Origin: Zhengitettix transpicula
Taxonomy: Eukaryota; Arthropoda; Insecta; Orthoptera; Tetrigidae
Direction of reading: 5' to 3'
DNA: 64,000 bases
NCBI GenBank assembly: GCA_037074705.1
Contig: CM073594.1
Location: 76,943,009-77,007,008 of the forward strand
Of this stretch, positions 46,540 to 57,429 are shown in pieces (position 1 is the stretch's first letter; each line of letters opens with the position of its first letter). Below the pieces are notes generated by a model that was not told the origin of the DNA, did not search any database, and saw only the letters and a list, made by a program, of their open reading frames with translations. The position numbers and the translations under genes were made by a program.

Positions 46540-47600
46540 AAGAATGCAATGGAAATACATAAAGAATTAGTCAAATACAGATAAATATCCTTTATATCTG
46601 TTTTCTGTTAGAACAACTTATCTTCTGTTGTGTTTAGAAAGAACTACTTGAGATTAAAAATAATCATAATGACAGGAAAAGTTCTGATGATTTAAAGTAA
46701 GTAGATGTTATTTTAAAAAATCCTATATTGTAACAATTATAATTTATGAATTGTATACGAAGTGGGGCTTCGACTCTCGATCAATATAAAAGTATTAAGG
46801 TATTTTAACGTTTATTATGAACAAAATATATAGAACATTAATACATTGGCTTATCTTTTTCTAGAATATTACGTCATTTTTAACAACCGATTATCACAAC
46901 TAAATACAATCGCCAATTGGATAAATTACAATATTTGAAAGAATTTTCTCCGAGATGAAGTTCAGTCTAATTTTTAAATCATATATTTTTCACTTACAAT
47001 ACTGATGTGACACAATGATTCAAAATTATGTAAACGCGTCTCTTTTTTTTTATCTCGTTCTAATGTTTTTTGTTTAGAAGTACCAATGTTCCTCTCCTTG
47101 CTGTTTAAGATGGGACGACGTGCAGAGTCTGTTACATAAAGATGACCCAGCTGTGGATGTTGTAGTAATGAGCATAAATGTCAACCTGCCATCTGATTTA
47201 CTGCTGGTAATTACATCACATTGATCAAGTACAAATTTTCCTTTTAAATCGCATCCAGCATCCGTTATAAGACCAGTCGACTGGAAAGGTGCCAAGTTTA
47301 ATATTTGGTTAGATACAACTATCCTGTTACGTCTATATCTATGATGGAAAATGTCTCACATTTTTCTCTGTTAATATTCTACGTCTGATTGGAGATAGAT
47401 TAAAGAAAATATTCGTATTTACCTTAAAATTTTATAGAATTATCCAAGGGTTACACATTCAAATGGAATTCATTACAGTAGAGAAGATAAATCAACGAGG
47501 CTTCAATTAAACTACGTCACTATTGAAATAAATTTATTAAACGAATAATTTGGCAGAGGGTTATTCATCTTTTCGTAATAAACAAACCTATATTTATTGT
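46540..47600. other. No recognised feature
   Basis: AT-rich; the 73-codon minus frame 47074-47295 is unassigned. Confidence 0.4.
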
Positions 47601-47604
47601 CTTA

Positions 47605-47690
47605 TTAAATTTATTTTTCGTCGGTCCTCATCTGATGAAATAAGGTTCGCCACATGCATAGAATAGGTGAAAGTGAGCTACAAATTCTAA
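47605..47690 (-). mobile_element. CR1/Jockey-type LINE 3' end
   Basis: Minus strand GGCGAACCTTATTTCATCAG, then GAGGACCGACGAAAAATAAA. This parallels the 3' end at 21110-21165 (GACGAATCCTATTTCCTCAT...GGGCTAATGGAGAATAAA). The upstream part is not recognisable. Confidence 0.45.
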
Positions 47691-48036
47691 CCTACATTTA
47701 AATAAATGAAATTAATACAAAGATCGGTAATTATTGTAAATAGATTAACTTGAACTAGGAAACTTAAGTATCTTATTTACTGTAAAATCGATGTAATTTA
47801 AACGCATATTTTGATACACACACAGCCACTATAATCACTATAAAAAACCCGTTTTTATCAAAGAATTATCACACTAGTTACAAAAAATAAAACCATTTTA
47901 TTCAGTTCAGTTGATGTAGATTTAAAAGTTCGTAAGGGAAAGAAAAGAAACGGGAAAAAACAACGAACCAAATCCAGTTGAACTGACTATATAAATAAAT
48001 AAGAAATAATCATTAATTAATTAAAAGGAAAATAAT

Positions 48037-48210
48037 TTCAATACGTTTAGTCACAATTTTGGGGTTTCTTCAGGTAATCACGTAACATAATTTTTTCGGA
48101 ATGTATATATATATATGTAATTTATATATATATGTAATTCATCATAAATATATATATATATATATGATAAATTACATTTATATATATACATATATATATA
48201 TATATATGTC

Positions 48211-48244
<34 letters not shown>

Positions 48245-48390
48245 GATAAATTACAAAAAATATGAATTTATGACCATGGACTGCATCCTATGTCAATTGC
48301 AAAAATCGATTAATTCAAAACTGCATATTATGTAAATCCCTGAAGAGGTCCCAAATTTATGACGGAACGTTGTATTGAAATGATTTTTTC
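48037..48390. repeat. Inverted pair of Penelope-type 3' motifs around a (TA)n palindrome
   Basis: Left (48037-48074, minus): CCTGAAGAAACCCCAAAATT, GTGACTAAACGTATTGAAAT. Right (48339-48384, plus): CCTGAAGAGGTCCCAAATTT, ATGACGGAACGTTGTATTGA. They point away from each other across 260 bp dominated by TA runs and TGTAATTTATATA/ATAAATTACA inverted segments (48101-48255). Confidence 0.6.
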
Positions 48391-48399
48391 TGGTTTAAG

Positions 48400-49063
48400 T
48401 GATCGGTAATTTATATGTCATATTTACTGTATTTATTATTAATTTATTGAATGATAATTGCCAGATTATGCTAAATTTTAAACTGATTATACCTTTCAAG
48501 TAAACGATTGAGTTATCCTTCTTTGTCACTTTGAGATAAATTATCGAAAATCTGGAAATTAATTGCCACAAAAATTATGCGTTGTGCACATAATACTTTT
48601 AATTTATTTTGTGTTATTTCGGCAATTCCGTGTGAAATGTGAAAAGCTTCACGTAAATGGACGAGTTTAAGATTTACTTTATGTTCCTATCTCTGTCTTA
48701 GAGACGGCATTCACGCAGACTGACGGGACGCTATTGAATCATATCTTTATGCCCCATTGTTTTATGACAAGTATAGAATTAAATCATCAGAACTAATGTG
48801 GTCCTTTACATACATATGCGTGGAACTTACACTTAAGTGTTTTCTCCTCATGGAGAGGTGTTGATTTATTGCACAAGATCTTTGTGCATATACCTTGTAC
48901 GTAAACGAATTATTCACCATTCCGATATTTCGGTTTTGGATATATATTTATGAAAATTTTGAGTCACCCTTATGGTTATGTGTATGTTGTAAAAATGATA
49001 TAAATATGAGTCATTATGATAATTACGGTATATAAAGTCGGAGATTTAGCGTTTGTCTGTAAC

Positions 49064-49065
<2 letters not shown>
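48400..49065. other. No recognised feature
   Basis: AT-rich. 48720-48760 weakly repeats the ATTGAATCATA motif of 8636-8690. Confidence 0.4.

Positions 49066-49069
<4 letters not shown>

Positions 49070-49099
<30 letters not shown>
49070..49099. repeat. (TA)n tract at 5' end of family A copy 6
   Basis: TA run passing directly into TATTGTAATGCCAATTAA. Confidence 0.9.
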
Positions 49100-49102
<3 letters not shown>

Positions 49103-50160
49103 AATGCCAATTAAACACGCCATTAATTGTTTTTAATATAATTAAATTGTTAGCGGTACGAATGCGTAAAGGCGGCAATGAAGGCGGGTTTTTCCTTTGT
49201 TCAACAATGGAGACCGCGCGCGGAGAAAACTGAGAACTTCTGCGTACGAGAGATGAAACTGTTAAAAGTCGACGGGGAGATATAATACAGTTCAGTTCAC
49301 CGAGAACAACAAACAGTAAAGTCTGCAGATATAAAGTACGAATGGCGAGATCCTGTATTTCTACATGAGAGCAGGCAAATATTTTTACGGAGAGATTTAT
49401 ATAAAAATTTGCGCACCGTGAAGCAAATGGTTTCATCACGCTGAATGAACAATTATATCATAGAGGAAACCGGAATCCACTAGTTGACCAAAGGGGGTGG
49501 CTCATCCGAGGTTCCAGATAGCAGAGGACGAGTATTTTAATTGTGTGTCTTAAAATTTTCAATGAAGTGCAGAGTAAAAATGACATTTTAGTGTGGTAGT
49601 TTTCAAGCTACAAGAGAGATTTGGTACCAGACAGACGTTCCGTGGGTAACAAAACATTTATACAAATTTGTAAACGATAATAAAAAAGGTATGGTCAGAT
49701 TTCGTTCAGCTTTCTTTTCACTTATTTTCATATTGTTTTAGGTTAACTTTTTATATTTGAATTGTTAATTGTCAGTTTATACATTGATTTTGTTCTAATT
49801 ATCAAACCCAGTTATGATCTTGAGATAAGAGATTCGACGTATTTGATTGTAATGATATAAGAACTGTATGTTCATATATGCCACGAATTAATAAATGACA
49901 ATTAACGTATTTGTCTTTAACTGGATGGAATTCGGCGTGAAAAATAGGTCTAGTACATTGTAAATTTATCAACAATAATAAATTTATTTTAAAGCTTAGT
50001 AAATGTTGTTAATTATTCCTATGATTTTAAGACCACCTTTTTAATCATTATAGATTCGACGTCTTCAACGTGTGTCTAATTATTCAGGATTAATTATTTT
50101 GTTAATTGATTCATTAAATTAATCGTCATCCTGTTTTTTATTTAAATATATTGTTATATA
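49097..50160 (+). mobile_element. Family A element, copy 6
   Basis: Best full copy with a close relative (copy 3). Order: TATTGTAATGCCAATTAAAC, GCCATTAATTG, AAGGCGGGTTTTTCCTTTGT, GTCGACGGGGAGATATAATA, GTGAAGCAAATGGTTTCATC, GGCTCATCCGAGGTTCCAGA, GGTACCAGA, donor-like GTGGGTAAC (49642-49650), GTCAGATTTCGTTCAG, acceptor-like TTGTTTTAGGTTAAC (49734-49748), and core ATCAAACCCAGTTATGATCT. The 3' end is ambiguous: AAGACCACCTTTTTAATCAT at 50035 matches the end of copy 4, but TTAATTGATTCATTAA at 50103 matches the end of copy 3, so I set it near 50160. Family B copy 2 follows at once. Confidence 0.6.
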
Positions 50161-50164
50161 CACT

Positions 50165-50840
50165 ATTTAATTAAAAAAACAAAGGGAGAAAGTTTAAATT
50201 AAACCAATTTTTTTAAAAAATGTAACATAGATTATTTATTTGACAAATTCAGTTTTTGTTGAATTTACATTTTATATTGTTTAGTAAATGCCTCAGCTTT
50301 TATGAGAATCTAACTTTCATGGCTGCTTATAGGGCCTCTAATAATGACAGTGATTTGCAATTATTTTTGTACCAATAACAAAAAATATTAGAATTCTGAA
50401 AAGATTTATAAATCTGGCGGTAAACGATATTTACGTAAACGTTTACAGAACAAAGTTTTTTTTTACATAGTATTTATTTAGAGCTGTTCTGATTTGTTCA
50501 CACGTGATTATATAATTTTCATAGACAAACCTTAGCAGTGATTGTATTCTTGTCTCTCTGTTCATCACTTTGGACCCCTCTCTACTTTGCTTAATTCGTA
50601 CTGTCACGCTTAGTTTGCCGTGGAAAATCTTTAATAGATAATCTGATGATATTCAGCCCATACTTTTCTGAATATATGACTTCTCCGCAGGCTCCCAAAC
50701 ACACTCTGACTGTCCAAAGCTCTGAGCGTCTTATATAAGCTTTCTCGACAAAAATTCGTAGCACCCATTAGAGTCACTGCATTCTCGCGCCAAACAATGC
50801 TGTTCTGTACAATGCTGTGGCCTCAAAGTTACGCCGTCAA
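50165..50840 (-). repeat. Family B repeat, copy 2
   Basis: Inverted relative to 14735-15570, with the same blocks: AAACTTTCTCCCTTTG side at left; minus-strand TTTACCGCCAGATTT, TCATTATTAGAGGCCCTATA, GATTCTCATAAAAGCTGA; and GCGCGAGAATGCAGTGACTC with GGCCACAGCATTGTACAGAA at the right. It sits between two directly repeated family A copies. Confidence 0.6.
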
Positions 50841-50891
50841 TAATTAAATAAATAATTTTAATGAAGCATTTTTTTACTCATTTGTGATCAA

Positions 50892-51780
50892 TATTGTAGT
50901 AATTGGTAATTAAGACATTGTTCTAATTGGAAAGTTGGATTGTAGAGGACTCATTATCAGTGGATATAGAGCGGACGCCGAAACAATCCGGCGAGGCAAA
51001 GAAAACATTGTTGGGCAGTTGAGAGAGTTTACGCGCTCAAAATCTAAGAGACGAAGTTTTACAGTTGGGCAGTGGACAGCGAACAGTTCGAAAGCTTTAC
51101 AGTGGGACAGTCAGAACGAAAGAATGTGGTCCAGTTACAAACAGGAGAGAGTGCAACTAATGTTGTATTCGGTGGTCGAGCGAAAATTCATCATGCTGGC
51201 CATAGACAAACCAATGAAGGACCTTTTCAACTAAAGTTACGAGATCTGCAAATCCAGGTTGGAGTAAAGCATCGAGAACCTACCAATTTGTGTTAGACCA
51301 ACTAACAAACTACGCCAATTAGAATTTGTTGACATTTAGAGTCTGTGAGTACTAGAATCAGTGATATCCCCAAATTTTGTGCACGAAAAACCTAAAATGA
51401 GACCTGGGCGGCCGTAAGTAGAGAAATACTTTGAAATCATTTGTAAACCACTTTTAAAAGATAAAAGCCAGATCGTTCTTTAATTATTTAAATATCGATA
51501 AAATGAGATCGTTAATTCTTGATAAATTTAAAACTGTTTAAATTCAATCTGTAGTATTATTTCTTCTACAACAAATTTCGTCTATGTTTCATACGCATTA
51601 ACTTCCATAAAAGGTAAATGTAATTTTGATTGTATAAATTCAGCCATTTATCAAACCCAGTTTAAGACCCTGAGATCCCAAATATTTTGTGTATTTTATT
51701 TTGTGTTTTAAAAGTGATAATAAATTTTGTTAGTTGTTGAAAGTTAAGCCACATGCAGCTATTATATTTAATTATTACAA
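50892..51780 (+). mobile_element. Family A element, copy 7
   Basis: Starts TATTGTAGTAATTGGTAATT and ends TTTAATTATTACAA directly against a TA tract. Donor-like GTAAGTA at 51414-51420 after GGGCGGCC; GCCAGATCGTTC; core TTATCAAACCCAGTTTAAGA, CCCTGAGA (51650-51680). The interior carries GTTGGGCAGT-type units (51010, 51062). The left end has no TA tract. Confidence 0.6.
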
Positions 51781-51802
51781 TATATATATATATATATATA
51801 TC
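51779..51802. repeat. (TA)n tract at the 3' end of family A copy 7
   Basis: Pure TA run directly after ATTACAA. Confidence 0.9.
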
Positions 51803-51804
51803 TT

Positions 51805-52150
51805 ACCCCGTGGTTCTGCGATCAGCGGAATCCACCAGGGGACGTCGCAACCAGCTGCAACAATGCGCGTCAAGTATTTTCTTGGCGGCCTAGTTTAATG
51901 TTTTTCTCGCTGGTGTTACCCTTTCCCTGTGCACAACCAATCGTGCTTCAGTAAGCGCGTAGAGTTCGACCCCGTTAGACCGTGTTGTGTGTGTGTGTTT
52001 AATCCGCGCTGCCTCCGCTACCCTTCCTCAACCTGCCCACCTGTCTTCGTTCGTGAATACTGCTATAGTACGCCCTACCCTGTGCTTTATATAAATTGGA
52101 GTGTGACAATGTGTCGTCTCGTAGAAGAAACTGGTGATTTATTTACATAA
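51805..52150. other. GC-richer patch, possible promoter-like sequence
   Basis: Balanced composition, (GT)n near 51985, and a TTTATATAAATTGGAGTGTG string (52088) that could serve as a TATA box. No start codon context or coding frame follows that I can support. Confidence 0.25.
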
Positions 52151-53945
52151 TGACCATTTGTCCACTTCAAGGTACTTTTTTTTAAGATTTTGGCCAAATA
52201 TAAACATTAAATTTCCGGAGCTGTCACATATATATTTTAAAATGTAATATATTTAAATGAGAATAAATGAGTGCGTGATTCAGATAGCTATATTAAATGA
52301 CTACGTTGGAATTGATACTGCGTTTTTTTGTGTTTCAATATTTGTGATTAAACTATTTCGCTTATTGGGAATCTTTTATTATAGGTTAAACTCCTTCAAA
52401 ATTATATCAAAGCCAAGACTCGGCCAAGCTCTGCTCAGTAACCAACGCGTTTCTGGCAATTCTCGAATCGACTCTTTCATTGTATCGCCGATAATTGCCA
52501 AGTAAAGATCCCAGGAGTAGAAAACGCTATCATAATTGTAATACAAAGACTGTACTTCGTAACTGTAAAATATATTATTGTAGCTGTCATTTCAATAACG
52601 TATTAAAGTTACTGATTGCAAGATTAATTCTAATAATTACATTCATATTCACGCAAAATGAAGAACTTCAACAATGTAGCGGCATAATTCGTGATGCGGT
52701 GAAATTCTCAAGGGAATCTGAGAGGACAATCCTCACTATTCCAAAGCTTTGAGAGGGGATCTGGCCTGGAAAGAAATAAACTCGAGCTTACTTTGCCCGA
52801 CCTACACGAAGAGAAACGATCGCCGTAGGAAAAGTCGTACCAAAAGTACAGAAGTGAGCAATTTGTCATTTGTAAATAGAACTCTAGAAAGCCGGAATAA
52901 TTTGCCTCCAACACTCCTTTATCCTCAGTTTTTGAAAGTGTTAACAACAAACTAAAGTGATTAACATCTGCATATTAAAGAACATTAGGCGCATTATTCT
53001 AAAAAATTGATAGACACTGGCAGATGACTTTCCCAAAGCAGTTGGTGAATTAAATTAATTAATTTTCGGTTATAAATTAAAGTTTCCGTCCATTTGATAA
53101 ATAAAATTGGGTGTCCGTTTAATCAAATTATTAAAACGTGTGTGAAATTTAAGAGACATGAACCCAATTACTATTGGTGCAAAATATACTAATTTTATTT
53201 TTTTCAGCCTTGATGAAATCAGCTCTTGTCTCCAAAAACATAAATGACTGATTTCTAAATCTCTTAAATTAATTTATTTACATCCTCTTTATTTATACCT
53301 TTTTGATTCTCTCATTGATCTAAATATTCTTCGGAACTTTTTTCGACGTACTGTCATTTACGAGGAATAGAGCTCACGGATTTACTTATCATGAATGAAC
53401 TAACTGTTAAAATGTATGCAAATAGACACTAACACTATCGGCTGGCTGTAATCTAAAGGCTGGCATAAAATAACAAATTTATCAACATCCTATATTTATT
53501 TTTTGGATACTTCGCTTCCTGAACGAAACAATTGTAGAAACAGTTAATACCAGGAATGTGTTGAAAAAATATATTTTAATGACAGTGATAATATTTTGCA
53601 GTTTGATTACTGTTAAAGTTAAATACAATGGAACATTTTAAAATAAAGAACAATTGAATTATAGAGCATATAGATTAAGATTTTATAATATCCAGTAATT
53701 TAATGGCAGAGATTCTTATCTTCTTCTTTAAATTTTCTTTGTATAAAAAGTATGTTATTAAATGGAAAGTTTATAATACATCAATTATTAAATATCTTAA
53801 GCAGCATCAGATACTGAAATAAAGGACGTTGAGTTTAATATAAATAATTATTACAAAGTGCGTTATATTAAAAAATGTCGTTTCATTTTTTATGTGATAA
53901 TAAAACACAGGATATTCTTTTCCATATTTTTTCATTTCTTATATC
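52151..53945. other. No recognised feature
   Basis: AT-rich; frames at 52257-52955 overlap on both strands without recognisable domains. Confidence 0.4.
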
Positions 53946-53949
53946 TGTA

Positions 53950-55480
53950 CAGCGGAATTCCTTGATGTGAGCCAGGAATACGACAGATTCTGGCACCCAG
54001 GACTTTAAGACAAAATCAAACACCTACTGCCGGAGCCTTACTTTAAGCTAATACAATCATACCTCGAGAATCGCAAATTCAGAACGAGAGTAAACGGTGA
54101 AATTTCCACCTTCCACCAAATCAAAGCAGGCGTTCCCCAAGGAAGAGGAACATTCGCTGATGATGCAGTTATCATGGCTATATGTGAGGATACTATAACA
54201 GCGAGCAAGGGATTGCAAGACCACCTGGATCAGGAATGGAAGATCAAAATTAACCACTCAAAGTCGGTACAGGTAACATTTACTCTTCGGAAACAACAAT
54301 GACCTCCAGTAACTATGAACAACCAACAGCTCCCGGTGTCAGCACATGTGAAACATCTTGTAATGCATCTCGACTCGAAACTATTTTTTTTAGGGAAACA
54401 GGCTACATGAGGGTAATCCACGTTGGGCAACTCCCCTTTAATAGCATAGGAAGGGATTTGAAAAGGGGGGATGCGGAAGGGTGGAGGAAGGTAGCCAAGG
54501 GTTACTAGGGCCCCCGGGCTATAGTTTGAGAATCCTACCCGGCATTCGACTAAAGAAATGCAGGGAAAACCCTAGGAAAACCTGCATCGGGTAGGTCGGG
54601 CATTGGGTACTTGTCCCACGCCCTTCCGATAGCGGGAGAAGAGTTTTCTGTGGGGACGCAGCATTCCCTTCTCCGTGCCTCGACCAGTTTAGGAGGCAGC
54701 TGGCCGACTATTCCAATGGGAATAGCGAACAACTCTTACCGTATGCCCAAGGTCTGCGACCCCGGAACATACACCTCTCAAAACAGGCCGAGATGCCTCA
54801 GCTTGTGGGAACCTTAGTTCAAAAACGGAGAGGAAAAGGCATACCCAAAGGTAGCCCCTTTCGTATCTCTCCTAAAAGGTTTTGCCTGTGAGAGAACATC
54901 CCTCGCAGGTATAGCCTGCGAGATAATAGCCCTTGTAGGCTTCCTCTGACTCGAAACTATCTTGGAAGGTACATATATAAAATAAAAGGAACCAAATGGA
55001 CATGCGACTTCGTGAGCTATACTGGCTGATTGGTGAAGGTAAAATCTGTCTCTAGAAAATAAAATAATTATATACAAAGCATTATCAAATCGATTTGGAC
55101 CTTCGGTTTTGAATTATGGGGGTGTGCGATCAAATGCAATACGGTCAAGATACAAAACTCGCAGTCGAGAATCCTCAGAGCCATGGTTGATGTTCCTTGG
55201 TATGTTAGTAACCTAACTCTACATCGTGATCTACGAATACCATAAATCAAAGATATAATTCAATAGAGAGCAATGAAACGCCATGAAAGACTGGAAACAC
55301 ATATGAACTCATTCATAAACCCATTTCTGGAACACAGAATCAACAGAAGACCAATGCTGGCCAATTGACCTGAAAACGTGGTAACCGGGGACCTATCATT
55401 GGAGAGGAGCCCATCAGGATAGGAATGAATTCAATTATGTAAATGCCCATAGAATGTGATTCTGATTGCTATTCAATAAA
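53950..55480 (+). pseudogene. Jockey-like LINE, reverse transcriptase and C-terminal part, split by family R copy d
   Basis: Before the insertion: FLDVSQEYDRFWHPGL (RT palm A, usual F.D...AFD..WH.GL), SYLENRKFRTRVNGEISTFH, QIKAGVPQG, then a direct jump to FADDAVIMA, so about 20-25 residues between the GVPQG and ADD boxes are deleted. WKIKINHSKSVQVTFTLRKQ follows. After the insertion the sequence resumes LDSKLSWKVHI, RLRELYWLIGEG, RILRAMVDVPWYVSNLTLHR, DLRIP and INPFLEHRINRR. The element is stopped in several places, including TAA/TAG within the tail. The 3' end lies near 55480 (AATAAAATAATATAATGAAA). Its tail is the same family as 9806-10140. Confidence 0.85.
54385..54947 (-). mobile_element. 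Family R retroposon, copy d, full length
   Basis: Exactly bounded by a 13-bp target-site duplication GACTCGAAACTAT at 54372-54384 and 54948-54960, inside the Jockey-like element. The T-run (poly(A) on the minus strand) is at the left. 563 bp. The 5' end on the minus strand reads AGAGGAAGCCTACAAGGGCT, with an internal 30-bp-type repeat (CTCGCAGGC...GCGAGGGATGTTCTCTC). The shared sense frame MFAIPIGIVGQLPPKLVEAR...MPDLPDAGFPRVFPAF is open at 54732-54550. Confidence 0.92.
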
Positions 55481-56605
55481 ATAATATAATGAAAAAAATC
55501 TGATATCAGTTTCAGAATACTGTTGAACTACAGAAAATCGTGAAGATAAGTTTTTATTAAAATTACTAATTAAGATACATTAAAAGCATTTTATTTCATG
55601 AATTGACGTTAATACTATGTTTAATGATGATGTGTGGGAAGCGATCGAAGGTTCCCTGACCTTATGAAAACGTGGATGGTCATTGTTGAGTACCTCTCAT
55701 CTATTTGAACTGTAGTTACCTACGTTGTCTTATTTTATTTCTTATAACAGATGGTATCATACAAAACTTTAATACAGAAAACTAATGGATAAACTAGAAA
55801 CTCAGACTCGTGCACACAAACTTACTGTTATTCCTGATATGAGTTTATTGGCGATTAATGATCCATGAGAATATTACACATTTCCTGATAATTCTGCACC
55901 TATTACTGAATTCGGCACAAATAAATTCCTCACTTATATACTTTGAATGAGCCTGAAGTGGTTCGTGTCTTAAATCCACGACTGTAAATGTTAGCCTCAA
56001 GAAACTTATTAAATATCTGTTTCGACTTATTCGCTCCTTCATACAGTAAAATTTAGAAGCTATAACAATTAATATTCCATAATATAATTCAGCTGAGTCA
56101 GGAAAAGTAACAATCTGTATGTGCTTATAATTTTCGTCAGATGAAAAAAATTATTAAAAGATAAAAGGTTAACTAACATATTTTTAAAATAATTTATTAA
56201 ATTAAATTTAACGCTTTAGTCTCGTATCATGTGAGGATATTAAACAAGAAAGATTCTAACATCAGACCATAACAAGGATATGGATTACAGTGAAATAAAA
56301 TGATAAATAAAATTATTATAAAGGGTAGTGACATTTACAGATGGCTTCAATGATTAAAATTGAAAACGAAGTGGTTAAAGAGTTAATCGTAAACAAGTTT
56401 TATCTTTCAACAACCGCTCAATTTAACGTGTTGAAATTCCAGTGAGACTGGCGTCATCGATCAGGATCAGACACTGGGTCAGTACTAAGGATTTGAATTG
56501 ATATATCCACGTTTCTCCATTGGAAAACTTAAGATTCACGCAAGAAGTTATTTATTATTGCTGCTGTAGTTGAAAAAAATATTGTTTATAACAGTAGGTT
56601 AATTA
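55481..56605. other. No recognised feature
   Basis: AT-rich unassigned sequence. Confidence 0.4.
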
Positions 56606-56617
56606 TTATTATGCTGT

Positions 56618-57182
56618 AGGGAAGTTGTCTGCGAGGGCTATTCTCTCGCAGGCAGGTACTGCCTCCGAGGGATGTTCTCTCGCAGGCAGAACCTTGTAGG
56701 AGAGACAGGAAGGGGCTACCTGTGGGGATGCCTTTTCCTCTCTCCGTTTTTGAACTAAGGTTCCCACAAACCGAGGCACCTCGGCCTGTTTTCAGAGGTG
56801 TATGTTCCGGGGTCACAGACCTTGGGCATACAGTAAGAGTTGTTCGGTGTTCCCATTGGAACAGTCGGCCAGCTGCCTCCTAAACTGGTCGAGGTACGGG
56901 GAAGGGAATGCAGCGTCCTTACAGTAAACTCTCCTCCCGCTATCGGAAGGGCGTGCGACAAGTACCCAATGCCCGACCTACCTGATGCAGGTTTTTCTAG
57001 GGTTTTCCCAGCATTACTTTCAGGCGAATGCCGGGTAGGATCCTTAAACTATAGCCCGGGGCCCCTAGTTAACCCTTGGCTACCTTCCTCCACCCTTCCG
57101 CATCCCCTCTTTCAGATCCCTTCCTATGCTATTAAAGGGGAGTTGCCACTATGTGGATTACCCTCATGTTACTCTAAAAAAA
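56618..57182 (+). mobile_element. Family R retroposon, copy e, full length
   Basis: 565 bp, bounded by the 10-bp duplication ATTATGCTGT at 56608-56617 and 57183-57192. The 5' end AGGGAAGTTGTCTGCGAGGG corresponds to the 5' end of copy d; the 3' end is CCCTCATGTTACTCTAAAAA plus A. The sense frame 56840-57205 is open for 121 codons: MFGVPIGTVGQLPPKLVEVR, MPDLPDAGFSRVFPALLSGE, CRVGSLNYSPGPLVNPWLPS. The opposite strand is open for 68-76 codons too. No box A/B pair of a tRNA promoter is evident. Confidence 0.92.
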
Positions 57183-57192
57183 ATTATGCTGT

Positions 57193-57425
57193 GTTTATAA
57201 TATGATACTTTAAAATATCTGTAAATAAAATACTTTTGATTTTAAAATATTGTTAGAACTTATTGTTTCTGGTGCCAGTTTGAAGTAAAGAAATACTCGG
57301 AAAACGTTGCCAGTGATCCGTATTTTCAAATTTGTTCATCGTGTTCCTGTTCGGAAACCATTCATTGAATATTTTCTCTAGTCATTATCGTTAATTTGAA
57401 TAATGGGGTCAAGAGATCTGTCTAA
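57193..57425. other. No recognised feature
   Basis: Short unassigned interval. Confidence 0.4.
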
Positions 57426-57429
57426 TAAT

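Noticed and set aside
47074..47295. 73-codon minus frame as a LINE endonuclease piece
   Set aside because: A faint resemblance only; no catalytic residues could be aligned.
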